DNA of 64,000 nucleotides from Vitreimonas flagellata (GTDB lineage Bacteria > Pseudomonadota > Alphaproteobacteria > Caulobacterales > Aquidulcibacteraceae), in the NCBI RefSeq assembly GCF_004634425.1, contig NZ_SBJL01000003.1, positions 372,001 through 436,000 of the forward strand, written 5' to 3'. Positions 43,499-51,132 of this stretch are shown piece by piece. The position numbers and the translations under genes are program-made. Position 1 is the stretch's first letter. The number at the start of each line of letters is the position of its first letter. A model generated the notes under the pieces. The model searched no databases. It worked only from the letters and a program-made list of their open reading frames with translations, and was not told where the DNA came from.

Positions 43499-44923
43499 AT
43501 GCGCGAATACGCCGAATACGATGGCTTGGGCTTAGCCGCCCTGGTTCGGAAGGGCGATGTGACGCCCGTTGAGCTTTTGGACGCCGCCATTGAGCGGATC
43601 GAGCGCCACAATGGCACGCTGAACGCGGTTACTTTCAAAGCCTATGATGAGGCCCGCCAGACCGCCGCAGGCGCATTGCCGGACGGGCCGTTCAAAGGTG
43701 TGCCATTTCTGATCAAGGACCTTGGCCTGCGCGTAAAGGGTTGGCCGCGCACGTCCGCGAGTAAGTTCGCGCAAGTGGCGGCGGATGGTGAAGATTCAAC
43801 GCTCACAGCGCGCTACCGCGATGCCGGCGTGGTGCTTGCGGGCAAAACCAATACGCCGGAATTCGGTATCCCTGGCGTGACGACGTCGGCGTTGCTGGGG
43901 CCGTGCCGCAATCCTTGGAATCCCGAGCACATCTCCGGCGGCTCCTCCGGCGGCGCGGCGAGCGCGGTGGCGGCTGGCATGGTCCCACTGGCGCATGCGA
44001 GTGACGGTTTGGGCTCGATCCGCATTCCTGCGGCGTGTTGCGGCTTGGTCGGTATGAAGACGACGCGCGATCGCAATCCCAACGGCGTGCACGATACCGA
44101 TCGCGCGATGGGCTTTTCTGTCGATCACGTTGTCAGCCGCACCGTGCGCGATAGCGCCGCGATGCTGGACGCGACGGGCTATCCGGAGCCCGCGAGCCCG
44201 TTTGCATATCCTGCGAAAGAGCGGCCGTATCTGGAAGAGGTGGAGCGTGGGCCCGGCAAGCTGCGCATCGCGTGGTCCACGGAAACGCCATCGGGCAAGT
44301 CAGTGGATGCGGAGATTCAACGTGCATTGGAGCGCACGGCGGAGACGCTGAAAGCGCTCGGTCACGACGTGCGCGAGGAGGGGCTCGGCATCGATTATCG
44401 CACGCTCTATCGCGCGCAGGGTTTGGTCTCGGCGTCGAACTTCGCTGCGGGCATTCGGCGCTGGGCCGAAGTGAGAGGCCGCGAACCACAAGAAGGCGAG
44501 ATCGAGGGCTTGGCCTGGCGCGCGTATCAGGCGGGCAAGCGGATCAGCGGTGAAGACGCGATGTGGGGCTGGCAGCAGCTTCGGCTCTCAAACCGCGAAA
44601 TCCTGCAACGCTTCGAACACTGGGATGTGCTGGCGACGCCCGTGCTCGGCACGAACGTGCCGCGCGTCGATGAGCTCGATACGTTGACGGACGATCTGCG
44701 CGCCTTCGACAAGCGCCAAGCGCAAGCGTTTCCGTTCACGCCGCCGTTTAACATCACCGGCCAACCCTCGCTCTCGCTGCCGCTCTGGCAAAGCCAAAGC
44801 GGTCTGCCGATCGCTGTGATGTTCACGGCGAAATACGCCGACGAAGCCACGCTGTTGCGCCTCGCCGGGCAGCTCGAAAAGGAATTGCCTTGGCGGGAAC
44901 GCAAGCCCAAGCTCTGGAATTGA
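43499..44923 (+). CDS. Amidase (amidase-signature family)
   Basis: Amidase-signature hydrolases use a Ser-cisSer-Lys triad. Lys in GVPFLIKDLGLRV (about residue 74), cis-Ser in HISGGSSGGAASAVAAGM (about 149) and the nucleophile Ser in ASDGLGSIRIPAACCGLVGMK (about 174) are all present, so the enzyme should be active. The 474-residue length is normal and the C-terminal half has LATPVLGTNVPR and FPFTPPFNITGQPSLSLPL, as in aliphatic/aryl amidases. The substrate is unknown. SD aggga(g) lies before ATG 43499. Confidence 0.93.
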   Translation: MREYAEYDGLGLAALVRKGDVTPVELLDAAIERIERHNGTLNAVTFKAYDEARQTAAGALPDGPFKGVPFLIKDLGLRVKGWPRTSASKFAQVAADGEDSTLTARYRDAGVVLAGKTNTPEFGIPGVTTSALLGPCRNPWNPEHISGGSSGGAASAVAAGMVPLAHASDGLGSIRIPAACCGLVGMKTTRDRNPNGVHDTDRAMGFSVDHVVSRTVRDSAAMLDATGYPEPASPFAYPAKERPYLEEVERGPGKLRIAWSTETPSGKSVDAEIQRALERTAETLKALGHDVREEGLGIDYRTLYRAQGLVSASNFAAGIRRWAEVRGREPQEGEIEGLAWRAYQAGKRISGEDAMWGWQQLRLSNREILQRFEHWDVLATPVLGTNVPRVDELDTLTDDLRAFDKRQAQAFPFTPPFNITGQPSLSLPLWQSQSGLPIAVMFTAKYADEATLLRLAGQLEKELPWRERKPKLWN

Positions 44924-44939
44924 CGCACGCAAACGTGCG
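44924..44939 (+). terminator. Short hairpin after the amidase gene
   Basis: cgcacg (44924-44929) pairs with cgtgcg (44934-44939) around caaa, one base after the stop codon. No T-run follows; assignment as a terminator is tentative. Confidence 0.35.
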
Positions 44940-44965
44940 CGAACAGCGCAGGGAGGCGCAAACCC

Positions 44966-45094
44966 ATGGCCGAGCACAAGGAAAGCAATACCCATCTCGC
45001 TCCATTGGTCGGAGCGATTATCCTGACGGGCCTATGGGCCGCTTACACGGTGCTCATCGTCTATGAGATGGTCGTGCTGCCGGCGCCCGCTTAA
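44966..45094 (+). CDS. 42-residue single-pass membrane protein
   Basis: ATG 44966 follows a strong Shine-Dalgarno (gggagg, 44950-44955). The peptide starts MAEHKESNTHLAPL and has one membrane segment, VGAIILTGLWAAYTVLIVYEMVV (residues 15-37). It is followed by a terminator at 45114-45143, so it is transcribed as a short unit or with the amidase gene. The family is not recognised; the clean RBS, membrane helix and terminator support it being real. Confidence 0.6.
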   Translation: MAEHKESNTHLAPLVGAIILTGLWAAYTVLIVYEMVVLPAPA

Positions 45095-45113
45095 CGGCCT
45101 GCGAAACACCGCA

Positions 45114-45143
45114 AAACGGCCCGCGCTTGCGCACGGGCCGTTT
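45114..45143. terminator. Bidirectional terminator
   Basis: aaacggcccg (45114-45123) and cgggccgttt (45134-45143) form a ten-base stem with A/T ends, between the 42-residue protein gene and the convergent CsbD-like gene. Confidence 0.8.
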
Positions 45144-45161
45144 CATTAGATCGTGATCAGC

Positions 45162-45341
45162 TTAGTTCGGCTGCTTCTTCGTCGCGTCCTTGACGTCGCC
45201 GATGAATTCGCGCGCTTCGCCCTTGGCCTTGTCGATCTTGCCTTCAGCTTCAAGCTTCTTGTTGCCGGTCATCTTGCCAGCGGCTTCCTTCACCGTGCCC
45301 GATGCTTTGTCGGCAGCGCTTTTGACGTGCTCTTTGTCCAT
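45162..45341 (-). CDS. CsbD-family stress protein
   Basis: 59 residues: MDKEHVKSAADKASGTVKEAAGKMTGNKKLEAEGKIDKAKGEAREFIGDVKDATKKQPN in family layout, with the paired (A)xGKxxGNxxLExEGKxDKAKGxxxxxxGDxKDAxK pattern of CsbD proteins, which are small, highly charged, and induced by general stress in many bacteria. The start ATG at 45341 is the first Met that opens the CsbD sequence; SD ggaga is upstream. Confidence 0.88.
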   Translation of the reverse strand: MDKEHVKSAADKASGTVKEAAGKMTGNKKLEAEGKIDKAKGEAREFIGDVKDATKKQPN

Positions 45342-45573
45342 GAATCTTCTCCTTGGAATACGAGAAGAACGCCCGTTACGGGAGACAGTTCCGCGCCATC
45401 CGCAGCCCGCGCACATATCAGAAAATATATCTCGGGAGCGCACGTGATGTATTCGCTCGCTTTAAGCGCCTGTTCCCACCTGCACCCAAAGCACCGTCAT
45501 TGCCGCTGCTTGCGCGCGGGCCATGTGGGTTGGGCCGGTGTGTTTCCGGCGCAAATCACAAAGAGAATTCGTC

Positions 45574-45702
45574 ATGGCCGATCAACCCAAGAACGCGCCG
45601 CAACCTTCCACCCCGCAACAACAACCCGAGAAGCAGGCCGCGCCGCTCGGCGCGCCGACGAGCGCGCCTGTAACACCAATCGTTGAGCCGAAAAAAAGCT
45701 GA
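45574..45702 (+). CDS. Short Pro/Gln-rich protein
   Basis: 42 residues (MADQPKNAPQPSTPQQQPEKQ, then Ala/Pro-rich, ending VEPKKS). It is likely disordered. A weak aaagag Shine-Dalgarno precedes ATG 45574. A strong hairpin follows immediately (45707-45745). It stands in a run of small stress-linked or membrane genes; coding is supported by reading-frame integrity and local arrangement only. Confidence 0.38.
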   Translation: MADQPKNAPQPSTPQQQPEKQAAPLGAPTSAPVTPIVEPKKS

Positions 45703-45706
45703 GACA

Positions 45707-45745
45707 TAAGGCCGAGCGCGGCGATCCCGCCACGCTCGGCGCTTA
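45707..45745 (+). terminator. Long imperfect hairpin
   Basis: taag-gccgagcg-c-ggcg (45707-45723) pairs with cgcc-a-cgctcggc-g-ctta (45728-45745), loop atcc. It separates 45574-45702 from 45763-45960. The aaggag SD of the downstream gene follows directly. Confidence 0.55.
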
Positions 45746-45762
45746 CGTAGAAGGAGCGCGCC

Positions 45763-45960
45763 ATGAACTATTCCGTACGCTATCTCGACAAATCAGGCCG
45801 AACCACGAGTTCCATCTTCGAACCTTTTGACGACGACGCCGAAGCAATCGCCTTTGCACGCGGCAAGCTGCCAACCAACGCTATCGTCGAAGTTTGGAAT
45901 AATGATCGCTTGATCTCGCGCCTCTACCAGAACCCGATTTCTCAGGCCGCACCATCATGA
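45763..45960 (+). CDS. Small hypothetical protein
   Basis: 65 residues: MNYSVRYLDKSGRTTSSIF, then FDDDAEAIAFARGKLPTNAIVEVWNNDRLISRLYQNP. The beta-alpha-beta look with an Asp-rich step and a strand ending VEVWNNDRLISRL is seen in small uncharacterised alphaproteobacterial proteins. A perfect aaggag lies eight bases before ATG 45763. The TGA overlaps the ATG of the next gene (ATGA). Confidence 0.65.
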   Translation: MNYSVRYLDKSGRTTSSIFEPFDDDAEAIAFARGKLPTNAIVEVWNNDRLISRLYQNPISQAAPS

Positions 45961-46103
45961 GCAAACATCTCGGCGCCCCCGACCTTGGCCTAGGCGATAA
46001 GCGCACGCTCGCGATGCTGGAGATCGGACTTCTCCTCGCCGTCGCCGCACTCGGCGCATTTGCGACCATTTGGATCTATACCGGCGTGTATTCGCCACAA
46101 TAA
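45957..46103 (+). CDS. 48-residue single-pass membrane protein
   Basis: ATG 45957 overlaps the stop of the upstream gene. MSKHLGAPDLGLGDKRTLAM leads into one membrane helix LEIGLLLAVAALGAFATIWIYTGV (about 21-44). Translational coupling with 45763-45960 suggests a two-protein unit. Not recognised. The stop lies six bases from the stop of convergent phaB. Confidence 0.5.
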   Translation: MSKHLGAPDLGLGDKRTLAMLEIGLLLAVAALGAFATIWIYTGVYSPQ

Positions 46104-46109
46104 GCGGCG

Positions 46110-46838
46110 TCAGCCCGCGATGTATTGCGCGCCGTTCACGGTCATCGTCGCGCCCGTGATGAAGGACGCCTGGTCCGATGCAAGAAACGCCACCATCGCG
46201 GCGATTTCTTCGGCTTTGCCCAAGCGGCCCACCGGGATCGTTGCGATGATCTTCTTCAGCGCATCTTCTGGCACCGCCGCCACCATGTCGGTGTCGATGT
46301 AGCCGGGTGCTACGACGTTCACGGTCACGCCCTTGGCCGCACTCTCCTGCGCCAGCGCTTTGGTGAAGCCGATCATGCCGGCTTTCGCAGCTGAGTAATT
46401 CACCTGGCCGAATTGGCCCTTCTGGCCGTTGATCGAGCTGATATTGATGATGCGACCGAAGCCGCGATCGCGCATGCCCTCGATCACTGGGCGGGTCATG
46501 TAGAAGAGCGAGTCCAGATCGACGCGGATCACCTCGCGCCATTTCTCAGCGCTCATCTTGTGGAATTGGCCGTCGCGCGTGATGCCGGCATTGTTGACCA
46601 ATACGTCAATCGGGCCGAGTTCGGCGACGACCTTGGCGATGCCTTCAGCGCACTGGGCTTCATCGCCCACGTCCCACTTATAGACGCTGATGCCGAGTTC
46701 CTTAGCGGTCGCCTCGGCGCTCTCCGTGTTGCCCGCATAGTTCGCAGCGACCTTGAAACCGTCGGCCTTGAGCCGCGCCGAGATCGCCTTGCCGATCCCA
46801 CGCGTTCCACCCGTCACCAAAGCCACCCGCGCCATCAT
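46110..46838 (-). CDS. phaB: Acetoacetyl-CoA reductase
   Basis: PhaB reduces acetoacetyl-CoA to (R)-3-hydroxybutyryl-CoA with NADPH for polyhydroxybutyrate synthesis. This short-chain dehydrogenase has GGTRGIGKAISARL (NADP loop, about residues 10-23), NNAGITRD, the catalytic SSINGQKGQFGQVNYSAAKAG with Ser and Tyr-x-x-x-Lys, and the PGYIDTDMV substrate lid. GITRDGQFHKMS is diagnostic of PhaB over FabG. 242 residues. ATG 46838 and ATG 46835 are both possible. phaA and phaR are about 6-7 kb away. Confidence 0.93.
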   Translation of the reverse strand: MMARVALVTGGTRGIGKAISARLKADGFKVAANYAGNTESAEATAKELGISVYKWDVGDEAQCAEGIAKVVAELGPIDVLVNNAGITRDGQFHKMSAEKWREVIRVDLDSLFYMTRPVIEGMRDRGFGRIINISSINGQKGQFGQVNYSAAKAGMIGFTKALAQESAAKGVTVNVVAPGYIDTDMVAAVPEDALKKIIATIPVGRLGKAEEIAAMVAFLASDQASFITGATMTVNGAQYIAG

Positions 46839-47010
46839 TCTCTCCCGATTTTATCATTGGCCGGGACAAAGCCCGGAGACAGGCGCGCAGTTTGCGCGAC
46901 TCCGGACGCGAGGCAACATGCTGCAACGCGGAAACGAGTATTTTTCGGACAGGTGCGACGCTGACGCCATCGCCTAGCGCCTGACCGATGGTTCCGCCAA
47001 AGTGCCAGCC

Positions 47011-47424
47011 ATGACGCGGATCGTGATCTTTTATGCGCTGGCGCTCGCGGGCGGGGCGCTCGCCCTGCAATGGCTCCAATACCAATTCTTCGCCCGGGTC
47101 TTCGCGGTCGAGATTTACGTGGCGCTGATCGCGCTTGGGTTCGCCGGCCTCGGCGTATGGGCCGGCATGCGCTTGGCGCGTCGCGCACCCTCGGCGGCGT
47201 TTGTGAAGAACACCGCAGCGCTCGCCTCGCTCGGCGTGACCCAGCGCGAATTGCAGGTGTTGGAATTGCTGGCGGCGGGCAAAGCCAACAAGGAGATCGC
47301 GCAAGCCCTCGGCGTCTCGCCCAACACGATCAAGAGCCAAGTCGCCAGCCTCTACCAAAAGCTCGAGGTGCAGCGTCGCACCCAAGCCATCCAAAAAGCA
47401 CGCGAACTGGCGCTTATCCCTTAG
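47011..47424 (+). CDS. Membrane-bound LuxR-type transcriptional regulator
   Basis: 137 residues from ATG 47011 (GTG 47002 is an alternative). Two membrane segments (about 5-22 and 30-50) precede a LuxR/GerE HTH: TQRELQVLELLAAGKANKEIAQALGVSPNTIKSQVASLYQKLEVQRRTQAIQKAREL. There is no sensor domain, so DNA binding is tethered to the membrane. The DUF4199 gene 106 bases downstream is a likely partner, since this pair recurs in proteobacteria. Two inverted repeats lie between them. Confidence 0.85.
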   Translation: MTRIVIFYALALAGGALALQWLQYQFFARVFAVEIYVALIALGFAGLGVWAGMRLARRAPSAAFVKNTAALASLGVTQRELQVLELLAAGKANKEIAQALGVSPNTIKSQVASLYQKLEVQRRTQAIQKARELALIP

Positions 47425-47437
47425 AATTTTTCATCCA

Positions 47438-47473
47438 ATCGGCTGATTTGGCCGATTTCACCCGTTTGGGTGA
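47438..47473. promoter_or_regulatory. Two adjacent inverted repeats between LuxR-type and DUF4199 genes
   Basis: atcggc (47438-47443) with gccgat (47451-47456), then tcaccc (47458-47463) with gggtga (47468-47473). They may be an operator for the membrane-bound LuxR protein or a terminator for it. Confidence 0.4.
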
Positions 47474-47530
47474 TGTCATTTCCCGAGCCGAACCGCCCTA
47501 GTCTTACCACGACAATCGGGAGACTGAGTG

Positions 47531-48073
47531 ATGTTCGCCACTGCTTTGCGTTACGGCGCCGTATCGGGCGCGATCGTCATCGCCGTCATCATTCTCGGCA
47601 TCATGCTCGCGGGCGGCCAAGGCCACGGCCACGCGCTTTCATCGCAATGGCTGGGTTATTTGGTGATGATCGTCGCGTTGTCGATGATCTTCCTGGCCAT
47701 CCGCGATTACCGGAACAAGAAGCTCGGCGGCGTGATCAAATTCATGCCGGCGTTCGGTCTCGGCCTGCTGGTCGCGGCCGCGGCGGGCGTCGCGTATGTG
47801 ATCGGCTGGGAAATCTATCTCGCCGCCACGAACTACACGTTCATGGAGACGTACGTCGCCCAGTCCATCGAGACCAAACGCGCTGCTGGCGTCAGCGCCG
47901 CCGAATTGGAGGCTTACGCGGCTCAACTCGACCAAATCAAAGAGGCGTATCGCAACCCGCTGTTCCGTCTGCCCATGACGTTCGCGGAAATCTTTCCCGT
48001 GGGCCTACTGATCGCGCTCATCTCCGCCGCGATCCTGCGCAATCCGCGCGTGCTGCCGGCGCGCGCTCACTGA
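47531..48073 (+). CDS. DUF4199-family membrane protein
   Basis: 180 residues with four membrane segments: about 7-27, 35-52, 72-92 and 145-167. The DUF4199 look includes [47 protein letters not shown] and the loop [35 protein letters not shown]. ATG 47531 follows cgggag. Members often sit beside HTH regulators, as here. The function is unknown; sensing or transport of a membrane signal is conceivable. Confidence 0.83.
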   Translation: MFATALRYGAVSGAIVIAVIILGIMLAGGQGHGHALSSQWLGYLVMIVALSMIFLAIRDYRNKKLGGVIKFMPAFGLGLLVAAAAGVAYVIGWEIYLAATNYTFMETYVAQSIETKRAAGVSAAELEAYAAQLDQIKEAYRNPLFRLPMTFAEIFPVGLLIALISAAILRNPRVLPARAH

Positions 48074-48099
48074 TCAACCACTCAGCAAGGGGCCGCCCC

Positions 48100-48474
48100 A
48101 TGAAACTTGGCGCATTTTCGATCAGCCTAGCGGTGAAGGATATTGCGGCCTCGCGCGCGTTCTATGAAAAATTGGGCTTCACTGCGTTCGGCGGGAACCA
48201 GGATCAGCGCTGGCTGATCATGAAAAACGACACCACGCTCATCGGCCTGTTTCAGGGCATGTTCGAGAAGAACCTGCTGACGTTCAATCCGGGCTGGGAT
48301 AGCGACGGCCAAGCTTTGGCCAGCTTTACCGACATCCGCGAAATTCAGCAGAACCTGAAAGCATCAGGCGTCACGCTGGTCGCCGAGGTCGATGCAAGCA
48401 GACTCCAAGGGCCGGCGCACCTGACACTCGAAGACCCAGACGGCAACCAAATCCTGATTGACCAACACGTCTAA
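48100..48474 (+). CDS. VOC-family (glyoxalase/bleomycin-resistance fold) protein
   Basis: 124 residues with one VOC module pair: [22 protein letters not shown] (start), [32 protein letters not shown], and [13 protein letters not shown] at the end. The usual second-half metal His/Glu are not obvious (Ile-Asp-Gln in place), so it may lack a metal and bind a ligand. ATG 48100 is preferred over longer frames that cross the DUF4199 gene. It is in the same direction as the DUF4199 gene, 26 bases behind. Confidence 0.83.
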   Translation: MKLGAFSISLAVKDIAASRAFYEKLGFTAFGGNQDQRWLIMKNDTTLIGLFQGMFEKNLLTFNPGWDSDGQALASFTDIREIQQNLKASGVTLVAEVDASRLQGPAHLTLEDPDGNQILIDQHV

Positions 48475-48539
48475 CCGCTGAGCCACGAGGGCAGCGGCGC
48501 CGGCTTTGGAACCATGCGAAGGTTTCGCGTCGCGCAGAT

Positions 48540-49076
48540 TCACCGCGAGCGCCGCGTATAGTGGATCACCCATTGATCCGCCCAGGTTGCGCCGCCGTCG
48601 GGTGTGCGTTGCCAGCGCCAGGTCAGGCTATTGGGCGTGATCTCTGTGAACACCATGCGCTGTACCGGCGTGTTATCGCTGACGCGCGAACTCACCAGTA
48701 CAAAATCATCGCCCTCGGGCCCGCCAACCAAAGCGAAATAGCCACCTTGGTTGTCGACCCAGGTCTGGCGCCAGTGCTGCAGCGGCGCGTGATAAGTCGA
48801 AACTGAATGACCGATCAGTCCGCCGGTTGCGGGCCCGCCGTCAAAAGCTTCTTGGATGACGCAATCACCGTAAGCGCGCGTGATCGTGTTGACGCCTTGG
48901 CCCGCTGGCATCCCAGAAGCGGCCTCCCAACGCACATCCCAAACGCCCACCCAGAAATCCATCTGGCGGAATTCAGGCATGCTGCACGGCGAGGCTGCGG
49001 CAGGCTGCGCTTGCGCCGAAGCACAGCCCACACACGCAAGCACCGCAAGAGCGGCGAGGATCGTTCTCATCATCAA
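48540..49076 (-). CDS. Exported DUF1579-like protein
   Basis: 178 residues with a signal peptide, MMMRTILAALAVLACVGCASAQAQ (a VGC lipobox is possible at about residue 18). The mature part FRQMDFWVGVWDVRWE, NTITRAYGDCVIQEAFDG, HSVSTYHAPLQHWRQTWVDNQGG and ITPNSLTWRWQRTPDGGATW resembles DUF1579/NTF2-like secreted proteins, with the DFWxGxW opening and W-rich repeats. The function is unknown. Confidence 0.75.
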   Translation of the reverse strand: MMMRTILAALAVLACVGCASAQAQPAAASPCSMPEFRQMDFWVGVWDVRWEAASGMPAGQGVNTITRAYGDCVIQEAFDGGPATGGLIGHSVSTYHAPLQHWRQTWVDNQGGYFALVGGPEGDDFVLVSSRVSDNTPVQRMVFTEITPNSLTWRWQRTPDGGATWADQWVIHYTRRSR

Positions 49077-49152
49077 CTCCCGCCGGGAGGCTGCGCCTGC
49101 CGAAGCGGATGTTTGAGCCGAGAGCGATGAATCGCCGCCGCGCCTCGACGAT

Positions 49153-49875
49153 TTACGCCGCCATCGCCGGCCAGACGCTTTCGCCGAAGAAGCGCCACTC
49201 GATGCGTTCGAGGTATCTCATCAAGTTTGTGTGCTCGCGCACCAACCCAGTGAGCGGCGTTTCGAAGAATTGTGTGGCGCAGGACGCCAGCACGCCGAAG
49301 GCGGAGGCGTCGACGGCCTTTGGCGTGTCGCCGAAGAGATAGGGCTTGTCGCCCAACACAGCCGCGATCGCCGAGATGTCGCGCTCGGCCAGCATCATTC
49401 GCTCTTCGCGTGAATGACGGCCGATGCCGTGGCGCACCATCATTGTGTGCAATTGCTCGCGCACGTCCTTGCACAGCGCACTTTGCTGCGGCTCCGGCAC
49501 GCCTTGGAAGAATTGGCGCGGGCCCTTGTCGAAATTGGCATCCACCAACCAGCGCTCATGCGCCATGATCATGCTGAGGCGGTCTTCGAGCATGCGCTCA
49601 AGCCCCCAGGCCATGCCGCGCTGCTCAAGCGTCAGCCCTTCATCGAGATCGTCGCCGAGCTTTTCTTCGAAATAGAGCCGGATGAAGGTGGAGTCCTCGA
49701 TGATGCGGCCGTCATCCTCAACATAAGGCGCCTTGTGCTTTGGCACGCGCTCCAGATCGGCGATGGCGCGCGTGAAATTCACGCCCAGCATCTGCAATTG
49801 CATGTCGCACTTGATCACGTAGGGGCTTGGGCTCGGCGCCCCGAACATCGGGCCCCAACCATACAGAACGGTCAT
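49153..49875 (-). CDS. Glutathione S-transferase family protein
   Basis: 240 residues. The thioredoxin-fold half is MTVLYGWGPMFGAPSPSPYVIKCDMQLQMLGVNF, with PKHKAPYVEDDGRIIEDSTFIRLYFEEKLG (cis-Pro and ED-S glutathione loop). The helical half has MLAERDISAIAAVLGDKPYLFGDTPKAVDASAFGVLAS, as in metaxin/FAX-type GSTs. It probably uses glutathione but the substrate is unknown. It is divergent from the WYL regulator with a nested operator between. Confidence 0.85.
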   Translation of the reverse strand: MTVLYGWGPMFGAPSPSPYVIKCDMQLQMLGVNFTRAIADLERVPKHKAPYVEDDGRIIEDSTFIRLYFEEKLGDDLDEGLTLEQRGMAWGLERMLEDRLSMIMAHERWLVDANFDKGPRQFFQGVPEPQQSALCKDVREQLHTMMVRHGIGRHSREERMMLAERDISAIAAVLGDKPYLFGDTPKAVDASAFGVLASCATQFFETPLTGLVREHTNLMRYLERIEWRFFGESVWPAMAA

Positions 49876-49918
49876 TTCTCTCTCCTCGCTTCGCTTGGAA
49901 AGAGGTCATAGCTCGCCC

Positions 49919-49950
49919 CTGCTGACAGCCTTGTGGCAGCAGGATGTCAG
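49919..49950. promoter_or_regulatory. Nested inverted repeats between GST and WYL regulator genes
   Basis: ctgctg (49919-49924) with cagcag (49937-49942), and ctgaca (49922-49927) with tgtcag (49945-49950). The tgtcag half runs into tataagtt, a possible -10 for the WYL gene at 49965. A TGACA-type palindrome fits the operators of YafY/WYL regulators, so autoregulation and control of the GST gene are likely. Confidence 0.5.
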
Positions 49951-49964
49951 TATAAGTTATCCCT

Positions 49965-50660
49965 ATGCGCCGCACCGAACGCCTTTTCCAGATTATCCAG
50001 ATCCTCCGCTCCAAGCGCCGGTCCGTCACGGGCCAAGAATTGGCCCATGAATTGGAGGTGTCGCTGCGCACGCTTTATCGCGACATCGCCGAGCTAATGG
50101 CCCAGCGGGTGCCGATCCGGGGGGAGGCCGGGACCGGCTACGTGATCGACAGCGATTACGACATGCCGCCGCTAATGCTGACACAGGATGAGCTGGAAGC
50201 AGCCGTGCTCGGCGCCGCCTGGGTGGCGCAGCGTGGCGATGCGGCTTTGGCGCGTGGCGCGCGCGATCTCATCGGCAAGCTCACCGCCGCCGTGCCGGAG
50301 CATCTGCGGCCTGTCGTGCTCGATGCGCAGCTCGCGCCAGTGTCGTCACATAAGCGCGCGATCGACGCGTTCGACCTCGCGGCTGTGCGCGGCGCGATCC
50401 GCGAACAACGCAAAATGCGCATCGCCTATGCTGACGAAAACGGCCGCACGTCGGAGCGCACGATCTGGCCATTTATGATCGGCTATTTTGAAACCGTACG
50501 GCTGGTCGTGGCCTGGTGTGAGCTGCGCGAAGATTTCCGCCATTTCCGCTCGGATCGCTTCCGCGACGCGGAAGTGCTGGAAACCCGCTATCGCCAACGG
50601 CCGGCGCAATTACGCAAGCGTTGGGAAAAAGAGCATACTGGGCGGGGGAGCAAAGCTTGA
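49965..50660 (+). CDS. YafY/WYL-domain transcriptional regulator
   Basis: 231 residues. N-terminal HTH: MRRTERLFQIIQILRSKRRSVTGQELAHELEVSLRTLYRDIAELMAQRVPIRGEAGTGYVI. The middle HLRPVVLDAQLAPVSSHKRAID leads into a WYL domain: REQRKMRIAYADENGRTSERTIWPFMIGYFETVRLVVAWCELREDFRHFRSDRF, where the WYL triad is replaced by MIG-Y/VVAWCELR, as is common in the family. Single-stranded nucleic acid or a small ligand may be the effector. It probably controls the divergent GST gene. Confidence 0.9.
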   Translation: MRRTERLFQIIQILRSKRRSVTGQELAHELEVSLRTLYRDIAELMAQRVPIRGEAGTGYVIDSDYDMPPLMLTQDELEAAVLGAAWVAQRGDAALARGARDLIGKLTAAVPEHLRPVVLDAQLAPVSSHKRAIDAFDLAAVRGAIREQRKMRIAYADENGRTSERTIWPFMIGYFETVRLVVAWCELREDFRHFRSDRFRDAEVLETRYRQRPAQLRKRWEKEHTGRGSKA

Positions 50661-50697
50661 GGCTTGCGCGCCACACCGATCGCGCCACACTCGGCGC

Positions 50698-51132
50698 ATG
50701 ACAGATGCTCTCGCCGAAGCCCGCCTGCAAACCGTCCGCGATCACATGGCGCTCGAGGTGACCCACGATTGGGACGCCGTGATCGCCACGTTCGAGCACC
50801 CGCGTTACGAAATGTATGGCGGCGGCCAAGTGTTCGACGGCGAAGCAGCCGTACGCGCCTATTTCACCGCCTCGCGCACGCCGTTTCCGGATCAGGGCAA
50901 CGAGATCATCGCCATCTCGCACGCCGACAACACAGTGCTCGTGGAATTTTGGCTGACCGGCACGCATCTCGGCCCGCTCAAAGTGGGCAGCCGCACAATC
51001 GAGCCGACGGGCAAAAGCTTCCGTATGCGCATGGCCGCGAGCTTCGAGTTCGAACCAGGCAGCGCCAAAATCCGCTGCGAGCGCCCGTATTTTGATCAGG
51101 CTGGGGTGCTACGCGAATTGGGGATCGCTTAG
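50698..51132 (+). CDS. SnoaL-like (NTF2-fold) protein
   Basis: 144 residues from ATG 50698. The NTF2-like cone fold is suggested by LQTVRDHMALEVTHDWDAVIATFEHPRYEMYGGGQVFDGEAAVRAYFTASRTPFPD and by alternating strands LVEFWLTGTHLGPL, RMRMAASFEFEPGSAKIRCERPYFDQ. It resembles ester-cyclase/SnoaL proteins. No catalytic assignment is possible. It follows the WYL regulator by 37 bases in the same direction. Confidence 0.8.
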   Translation: MTDALAEARLQTVRDHMALEVTHDWDAVIATFEHPRYEMYGGGQVFDGEAAVRAYFTASRTPFPDQGNEIIAISHADNTVLVEFWLTGTHLGPLKVGSRTIEPTGKSFRMRMAASFEFEPGSAKIRCERPYFDQAGVLRELGIA

